Position numbers and translations under genes: made by a program
The notes under the pieces: model-generated
What the model saw: only the letters and a program-made list of their open reading frames with translations
What the model was told of the DNA's origin: nothing
Database searches by the model: none
From: CAYXOX01 sp964466745
GTDB taxonomy: Bacteria; Pseudomonadota; Alphaproteobacteria; Rhodobacterales; Rhodobacteraceae
Length of the DNA stretch: 10,983 nt
Direction: 5' to 3'
NCBI GenBank assembly: GCA_964466745.1
Contig: CAYXOX010000108.1
Span: 1-10,983 of the forward strand
Shown here: in pieces, positions 6,548 through 10,983 of the stretch
Layout of the letters: every line of letters starts with the position of its first letter
Numbering within the stretch: position 1 is the stretch's first letter

Positions 6548-7518
6548 CACGCACGGTCCGGCGGTTCGGCGGCCTCGCGGGCATGGTGCTCGTGGTGCTC
6601 TTCTTCGCGGTGAGCCTGCCCGACACCTTCATGACGGTGCGCAACTGGCTGAACATCAGCCAGCAGATCAGCATGCTCGTGGTGGTTGCCGCGACCATGA
6701 CGGTGGTGATGGTGATGGGCGATTTCGACCTCTCGGTCGGTGCCATGGCCTCGCTCGCGGGGGTGGTGGTGGCCACGCTCTTCGTCGCGGGCTGGCCGAT
6801 CCCCGCGGCGCTGGCGGCGGCCCTCGCCGTGGGGCTTCTTGGCGGGCTGGTGAACGGGGTGATGGTGAGCCTCGTGGGCATCCTGCCTTTCGTGGCCACG
6901 CTCGCCACGCTCACCATCTTCAGCGGCCTGGCGTTCCTCGTCAGCGACGGGCGCACGATCTTCGGCCGCGACATTCCCGCCGCGTTCTCCGATTTCGCCC
7001 GCGGCGGCCCGCCCGTGGGGATGGCGGACGGGCGGGTGCTGGCGATTCCCAACCTCACGCTGGTGGCCGCGGCGGTAGTGCTCGTGGTGTGGGTGGTGCT
7101 CGAGCAGACCAGCTACGGACGGCGGCTCTACGCCATCGGCGGCAACAGCGAGGCGGCACGCCTCGCGGGGCTTCCCGTGCGCCAGCTGCGGCTCTCGGCC
7201 TTCGCCTTCACCGGGGCGGGGGCCGCGCTGGCGGGGTTGATGTACGCAAGCCGGGTGGCCTCGGCCAACCCCACCCAGGGGGACGGGCTGATGCTGACCG
7301 CCATCGCGGCGGTCTTCCTCGGGATGACGCTGACCAGGGACGGGGAGCCGCGCGTTCTGGCCACGCTGGCCGGGGTCGTCGTGCTTGGCGTCCTTGACAA
7401 CGGGCTCACGCAGATGCGGGTGGACAGCTACGTGCGCGAAGTGCTTGTGGGGGCGATCATCCTCGCAGCCGTGGGCCTGAGCGCGCTGGGGCGCCGGGGC
7501 TTCGGCCGGCGCGGCTAG
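6544..7518 (+). CDS. Sugar ABC transporter permease (RbsC-like, BPD_transp_2 family)
   Basis: The protein has 324 residues of largely hydrophobic sequence, with roughly eight to ten membrane segments, which is the family norm. The start ATG 6544 overlaps the ATPase stop (ATGA), implying translational coupling. Family motifs are GDFDLSVGAMASLAG (59-73, compare GGIDLSVG of RbsC), NG with LPFVATLATLTIFSGLA (104-130) and the cytoplasmic AIGGNSEAARLAGLPV (197-212), which contacts the ATPase. A single permease gene is present; these transporters form a homodimer. The same frame stays open far upstream through the ATPase gene (to 4957), but that upstream part is a shadow with no membrane or ABC character. 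It forms the inner-membrane channel for the substrate captured by the binding protein. Confidence 0.96.
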   Translation: MTRTVRRFGGLAGMVLVVLFFAVSLPDTFMTVRNWLNISQQISMLVVVAATMTVVMVMGDFDLSVGAMASLAGVVVATLFVAGWPIPAALAAALAVGLLGGLVNGVMVSLVGILPFVATLATLTIFSGLAFLVSDGRTIFGRDIPAAFSDFARGGPPVGMADGRVLAIPNLTLVAAAVVLVVWVVLEQTSYGRRLYAIGGNSEAARLAGLPVRQLRLSAFAFTGAGAALAGLMYASRVASANPTQGDGLMLTAIAAVFLGMTLTRDGEPRVLATLAGVVVLGVLDNGLTQMRVDSYVREVLVGAIILAAVGLSALGRRGFGRRG

Positions 7519-7702
7519 CCGGGCCGGCGCGGACCCTATGGCCGGTGCGCCACGGCTGCGTGCGCGGCACACGGGAAGCTGGCATTCCCAATCCTCGAGA
7601 CGGCGCCTGCCCAAGCGCGGCGCCCACGGCGCATGCCTCGCATGAAGGGGCGGGCACCGGCGAGGGCGCGGGCGGAGGCGGAGCGCTACGGCGCCCGGCC
7701 CG
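7519..7702. other. Intergenic region between convergent permease and tmk genes
   Basis: No gene is seen. A short inverted repeat GGGAA (7573-7577) / TTCCC (7585-7589) with a 7-base loop is the only hairpin I noted. It has no T-run on either side, so no intrinsic terminator can be called for either convergent gene. A 10-base direct repeat GGCGCCCGGC at 7690-7699 and 7706-7715 straddles the tmk stop codon. Confidence 0.4.
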
Positions 7703-8341
7703 CTAGGCGCCCGGCAGCACCGCACGCACCTCTGCACGCACGGCCTCGGCCACCGCATCGGGCGGGCGCGCCCCGTCGATCACGCGGACGCGGGCGGGAA
7801 ACTCGCGCGCCAGCGCCAGGAAACCCGCGCGCAGGCGCTCCTGGAAATCGCCGCCCATCTCCTCGAAACGGTCCTCGCCGGAGCGCCGCGCAAGCCCCCG
7901 TTCGAGCGCGGCCGCCGGGTCCATGTCGATCACCAGGGTCAGGTCCGGCTCGAGCCCGATGGCCTCGGCGTGCAGCCTGTCCACCGCGGCGCGCAGGGCG
8001 CCCCGGGCGGCGCCCTGGTAGACGCGCGTGCTATCGGCGAAACGATCGCTGATCACGGTGGCGCCGCGGGCCAGCGCGGGCAGGATCGTGCGTTCCACGT
8101 GATCCCGCCGTGCGGCGGTGAACAGGAGGATCTCGGTCCAGCCCGACCATCGGCCCGGTTCGCCCTCCACCAGGAGGCGGCGAATTTCCTCGGCCCCCGG
8201 CGAGCCGCCCGGCTCGCGCGTCAGCACCACCTCGAGGCCGTCGCACTCCAGCGCCTCGGCGAGCCGCCGCGCCTGCGTGGACTTCCCCGAACCGTCGATC
8301 CCCTCGAAGGTGATGAAGCGCCCGGGGGCCGCCTCGCTCAA
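7703..8341 (-). CDS. tmk: Thymidylate kinase (dTMP kinase)
   Basis: The protein has 212 residues, the normal length. It phosphorylates dTMP to dTDP with ATP in the cytoplasm, an essential step of DNA precursor synthesis. The P-loop is GIDGSGKST (14-22); dTMP-binding TREPGG is at 41-46; the DR motif reads SDRFADST (98-105), with Phe where many homologues have Tyr; and the LID region RRSGEDRFE (152-160) carries the basic residues. The start is TTG at 8341: the stop of the upstream carboxypeptidase gene overlaps it in TTGA, and GGAGAG lies 6 bases upstream on the minus strand. Translational coupling is therefore likely. In related genomes holB usually follows; here the next gene is a convergent sugar permease. 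Confidence 0.97.
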   Translation of the reverse strand: MSEAAPGRFITFEGIDGSGKSTQARRLAEALECDGLEVVLTREPGGSPGAEEIRRLLVEGEPGRWSGWTEILLFTAARRDHVERTILPALARGATVISDRFADSTRVYQGAARGALRAAVDRLHAEAIGLEPDLTLVIDMDPAAALERGLARRSGEDRFEEMGGDFQERLRAGFLALAREFPARVRVIDGARPPDAVAEAVRAEVRAVLPGA

Positions 8342-9495
8342 AGCGCGCTCTCCGCCGCCCCGGCGACCTGGCGCAGCAGCACCTGGGTCGCGGTGCGCAT
8401 GCGCGCGGTGAAGCCGCCGCTCGGCACGTCGCGCGCGGCGACGAGCGGCACCCGCCGCTCGGGCAGCCCGTCAAGGGTGATCACCAGCTCGCCCAGGGGA
8501 TCGCCCGCAGCGACGGGAGCCTCGACCGGACCGCGGTAGACGGCCTCGGCCTCCACCGGCCCCGTGTGCAGCGCAGGCACGAGCAGTCTCACATCCTCGC
8601 CCACCACGAGATCCACGCCCTGTTCCGCGCCGTCCCACACCTCGGCGCGGGCGATCACGCTGCCCTCCTCGGCCACGGTACGCGCCTCGAACTGGCGGAA
8701 CGCCCAGTTGACGATCCGCGTGCTCTCCTCGGCGCGGACCTGTGCCGAATCGAGCCCGCTGACAACCCAGATGATCCGGCGGTCGCCCTGTTTCGCCGAC
8801 CCGACCAGACCGTAGCCGGCCTCGCGCGTGTGCCCCGTCTTGAGCCCGTCGCCGCCGATGCCCATGCCGAGCACTGGGTTGCGGTTGCGGGTGTTGGCCG
8901 GCGCGCGTCCGTCGAAGGCGAATTCCTCCTCGGCGAAGAGCGGGTAGAAGGTCGGGAAATCGACGATCAGCCGCTCGGCGACGATCCCCAGATCGCGCAT
9001 CGACATGCGGTGGCCGGCCTGCGGCCAGCCGGTGGAATTCATGAAGGTGGAGGCGGTGAGCCCGAGGGCCTTGCCGCGCTCCGTCATGGCGCGGGCGAAG
9101 CCCGCCTCGGTGCCATCGGGCGAAAGCGCCTCGGCGATCACCACGCAGGCGTCGTTGCCCGACTGCACGATGATCCCGCGGATGAGATCCTCTACCCGGA
9201 CCCTGTCGGTGGTGTCGAGGAACATCGTCGAGCCCCCGAAGCTCATCGCGTGCTCGGAGACGGGAAGTTCCTCGTCGAGCGTCAGGCGCCCGTCCCGGAT
9301 CGCCTCGAAGGCCATGTAGAGCGTCATGATCTTGGACATCGACGCCGGCGGGAGAGGTTCCTCCGCGTTCTTGGACAACAGCACGGTGCCGGTCGTCTGG
9401 TCGTAGATCCAGGCCGAGGTGGCCCGCGTTTCGAGCGCCGCGGCCTGGGCGGCAAGGACGAGACTTGCAATGAGCGAAGCAAGGGCGCGAAACAT
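8338..9495 (-). CDS. Penicillin-binding D-alanyl-D-alanine carboxypeptidase (S11 family, PBP5/6-like)
   Basis: The protein has 385 residues. It trims the terminal D-Ala from peptidoglycan pentapeptides in the periplasm, which limits cross-linking. A signal peptide covers residues 1-20 (ending AQAAA). The three active-site motifs are complete: SMSK at 52-55 (nucleophile Ser 52), SGN at 112-114 and KTG at 219-221. After about residue 255 comes the beta-rich PBP5 C-terminal domain, and the last 20 or so residues are weakly amphipathic (MRTATQVLLRQVAGA), consistent with membrane association as in PBP5. The start ATG 9495 gives a clean signal peptide, although the nearest purine-rich site (AAGGA) is about 14 bases away, further than usual. 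It is the middle gene of a minus-strand set; 69 bp separate it from the SPOR lipoprotein gene upstream, and it overlaps tmk by 4 bp. The dacF/dacC names are both used for such genes, so none is assigned. Confidence 0.95.
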   Translation of the reverse strand: MFRALASLIASLVLAAQAAALETRATSAWIYDQTTGTVLLSKNAEEPLPPASMSKIMTLYMAFEAIRDGRLTLDEELPVSEHAMSFGGSTMFLDTTDRVRVEDLIRGIIVQSGNDACVVIAEALSPDGTEAGFARAMTERGKALGLTASTFMNSTGWPQAGHRMSMRDLGIVAERLIVDFPTFYPLFAEEEFAFDGRAPANTRNRNPVLGMGIGGDGLKTGHTREAGYGLVGSAKQGDRRIIWVVSGLDSAQVRAEESTRIVNWAFRQFEARTVAEEGSVIARAEVWDGAEQGVDLVVGEDVRLLVPALHTGPVEAEAVYRGPVEAPVAAGDPLGELVITLDGLPERRVPLVAARDVPSGGFTARMRTATQVLLRQVAGAAESAL

Positions 9496-9564
9496 GGGTA
9501 AACTGCGTGTCCTTCTTGTTGCTGGTGCCGGGGGCGCCGTCTGGATGCGGCCGGCCCCTGCGGC

Positions 9565-10398
9565 TCAGTTGGTAACGAAATAGGCGTCGGTGAACCCTTC
9601 TTCCCGCACGGTTTCGAGCAGCGCCGCGCGCTCGGCGACACTGCGGGCCGGCCCGACGATCACCCGCCAGAACGGCTTGCCGGCACTCTCCTGCCGCAGC
9701 ACGGTGGGCACGATCCCCGCTGCGCGCATGCGTGCGGCCGTCCGTTCGGCATTCGCCTCTACGCTGAAGATGCCGATCTGGATGAAGGGGCGTTCGAGAC
9801 CGGATGCCTGGGGCGCCGCCGCGGGAGCGGGGGAGGGCGGCGCATCGGCGCCGGTGGAAGGGGCGGGCGCGCCGGTCGCCGGCTCAAGCGGTGCCTCGCC
9901 CACCTCCGGTGGCGCGGGCAGCCCGGCCGGCTCTGGCTCCGCCGTACTCTCCCGGCGCAGGGCGGTGACGTTCAGCGCGGCGGGCTGGCCGGCGAGCATG
10001 CCGAGCGCCGAGGCGGCGTCGGACGAAACCTGGAAGGGCGGGCCCGGGTTCGCGGCCTCGCGGCGGAAGAGAGCGCCGATGACGAACCCGCCGGTCTCTT
10101 CGTTGCGGATGATGACGCGCTCGGGCTCCGCGACATCCGGGTATGCCACCCAGACCCCGCCGAGCGAGGGCCGCCCGTCCCAGAGGCCCGCGGCCGTCGC
10201 CTGGAAGGCCTCGGGTGCCTCGACGTCGCGTTCCACCACCCTCGGTCCGCCCGCGACCCCCGAGGACTGCGCGCCGCCGTCGCGCTGGAAAGGGTTGGGC
10301 AGCGAGGAAAGCGGGCCGTTCTCGCCGCAGCCCGAGAGTGCCAGAAGCAGCCCGAAGGCAGCCCCCGTTTTCAGCCCGACCGTTGTTCCGCCCGCCAT
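9565..10398 (-). CDS. SPOR-domain lipoprotein, RlpA-like with degenerate catalytic barrel
   Basis: The protein has 277 residues. The start ATG 10398 has AAAGGGGG just upstream and begins a lipoprotein signal peptide with lipobox LSGC (Cys 24); the longer frame (from 10530) would bury this. Residues about 70-148 match the double-psi beta-barrel of RlpA in layout: DGRPSLGGVWVAY, RVIIRNEETGGFV (95-106), then SSDAASALGM (125-134). The His of the usual AHRTLP motif and the Asp of NDRGPF are not present. A Pro/Ala linker (about 150-200) leads to a C-terminal SPOR domain (203-277), which binds glycan strands lacking stem peptides at the division septum. Its position ahead of the carboxypeptidase and tmk is where rlpA sits in other alphaproteobacteria. 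It is probably a septal envelope protein without lytic activity (inference). Confidence 0.88.
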   Translation of the reverse strand: MAGGTTVGLKTGAAFGLLLALSGCGENGPLSSLPNPFQRDGGAQSSGVAGGPRVVERDVEAPEAFQATAAGLWDGRPSLGGVWVAYPDVAEPERVIIRNEETGGFVIGALFRREAANPGPPFQVSSDAASALGMLAGQPAALNVTALRRESTAEPEPAGLPAPPEVGEAPLEPATGAPAPSTGADAPPSPAPAAAPQASGLERPFIQIGIFSVEANAERTAARMRAAGIVPTVLRQESAGKPFWRVIVGPARSVAERAALLETVREEGFTDAYFVTN

Positions 10399-10846
10399 GT
10401 CGCCCCCTTTGCCGCGGTCGTTGCCGTGGCCCTGCCCGAACTCGTAACGCGGCCCCGGCGCCGCCGTACCGGGAGCACCGGCGCGCGCCATGGCCTTCCG
10501 GCACCGGTCGGGACCCGAGGCCCCTGCCACGGGACGCCGGTGCGCTCGCCGCGCCGCCTGGCGCAGCTTACCGGCGCGCGCCCATCAAGAAAAGCCCGCA
10601 CGGCGCTCCCGGGTAGGGCGGGTGCCCGGCGCGCGGACCGGCGCTGCCGCCAGCCCGGTATTGAGCTCCGGGGGCTCTGCCAGCACCGGGCTCCGCGCTG
10701 CCCCAGGCTCCCGGGGGGCGGCAATTGCCGACGCTGCTCCGGCACGTGGCCTGTTTTGCCCGCCGGGCCCCGAGGAAGGGGTTGAGCAGAGACGCGCGAC
10801 GCGGCACCTTGAAGCGCGCCCGGGCCGGACCGACGATGGCTCCGCC
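10399..10846. other. 448-bp stretch between the SPOR gene and tRNA-Ser, no gene seen
   Basis: Open frames exist on both strands but none has a ribosome binding site, signal or domain. The long minus-strand frame that runs out of tRNA-Ser is a known kind of artefact. The only AT-richer spot is TCAAGAAAAG at 10585-10594 (CTTTTCTTGA on the minus strand), next to a weak GC hairpin (10594-10623). The region should hold the minus-strand promoter of the SPOR-dac-tmk genes, but I cannot point to convincing boxes. Confidence 0.5.
10809..10837 (+). promoter_or_regulatory. Candidate promoter of tRNA-Ser
   Basis: TTGAAG (10809-10814) and GACGAT (10832-10837) are separated by 17 bases. The implied start near 10844 falls just before the mature tRNA end at 10847. 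The -35 box is good and the -10 box only partly matches the consensus; the position supports it. Confidence 0.4.
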
Positions 10847-10936
10847 GGAGGAGTGGCAGAGTGGTCGATTGCGGCGGTCTTGAAAACCGTTGGGCGCGTG
10901 AGCGCCCCGTGGGTTCGAATCCCACCTCCTCCGCCA
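10847..10936 (+). tRNA. tRNA-Ser, anticodon UGA
   Basis: This is a complete class II tRNA with encoded CCA (10934-10936). The acceptor stem GGAGGAG (10847-10853) pairs with CTCCTCC (10926-10932), with discriminator G. The anticodon stem GCGGT/ACCGT encloses CTTGAAA, giving anticodon TGA at 10881-10883. A long variable arm, with a GGCGC/GCGCC stem around 10893-10906, is typical of serine tRNAs. The T arm GTGGG-TTCGAAT-CCCAC is at 10909-10925. It reads UCA and other UCN codons. Confidence 0.98.
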
Positions 10937-10962
10937 CTTGCCCTCGCGAAAGCGTTCTCCCG

Positions 10963-10983
10963 ATCCGGCTGCGGCCGGATTTT
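10963..10983 (+). terminator. Intrinsic terminator after tRNA-Ser, cut by the window edge
   Basis: ATCCGGC (10963-10969) and GCCGGAT (10974-10980) form a 7-bp perfect stem with a TGCG loop. It is followed by at least TTT at the last bases of the window. It lies 26 bases beyond the tRNA. Confidence 0.75.

Noticed and set aside
10594..10623. Minus-strand hairpin followed by TTTTCTT, upstream of the SPOR gene, as a terminator
   Set aside because: Only about 5 bp of outer stem pair, with a loop of about 20 bases, and no gene is seen upstream on that strand for it to end.
10371..10937. Long minus-strand open frame beginning MAEEVGFEPTGRSRAQR
   Set aside because: Its first part is the antisense of tRNA-Ser. 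This GFEPTGRSRAQRFSR-type peptide is a recurrent false protein in databases, and the rest has no domain or ribosome binding site.
10847..10983. tRNA-Ser 3' end as an integration (att) site
   Set aside because: No integrase gene and no second copy of the tRNA 3' end are visible in the window.

Overview
The window is very GC-rich and reads as chromosomal DNA of an alphaproteobacterium, most likely of the Rhodobacterales type. This is inferred from the codon usage and from the gene order RlpA-like SPOR lipoprotein / D,D-carboxypeptidase / thymidylate kinase. There is no rRNA or universal marker to fix the taxon.

Left block (1-2114, + strand): the 3' part of a subtilisin-family (S8) serine peptidase gene whose start lies off the left edge. 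A short AT-richer spacer follows, carrying a candidate ECF-sigma promoter. Next comes a small secreted protein with four regularly spaced cysteines and a long Pro/Lys/Asp tail, closed by a strong intrinsic terminator. This pair is the least explained part of the window.

Middle block (2355-7518): a sugar or polyol uptake and phosphorylation unit. A FGGY-family kinase on the minus strand diverges from a plus-strand operon coding for a periplasmic sugar-binding protein, a two-domain (RbsA-type) ATPase and an RbsC-type permease. The ATPase and permease genes overlap by 4 bp. The 151-bp divergent intergenic region holds an inverted repeat that could be an operator. An imperfect hairpin lies between the binding-protein and ATPase genes. 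The substrate cannot be read from the sequence, and no regulator or catabolic dehydrogenase gene lies inside the window.

Right block (7703-10398, minus strand): a cell-envelope and nucleotide housekeeping cluster, transcribed as SPOR lipoprotein -> penicillin-binding D,D-carboxypeptidase -> tmk. The lipoprotein has the RlpA layout (lipobox, degenerate double-psi barrel, SPOR domain) but lacks the residues expected for RlpA lytic activity. The carboxypeptidase and tmk genes overlap by 4 bp at TTGA, with tmk using a TTG start. The holB gene that usually follows tmk in alphaproteobacteria is absent; a convergent sugar-permease gene is there instead.

Right edge: a 448-bp stretch with no recognisable gene, then a complete tRNA-Ser(UGA) on the plus strand with a plausible promoter and an intrinsic terminator that runs to the last base. 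No CRISPR array, insertion sequence, integrase or phage gene was seen.
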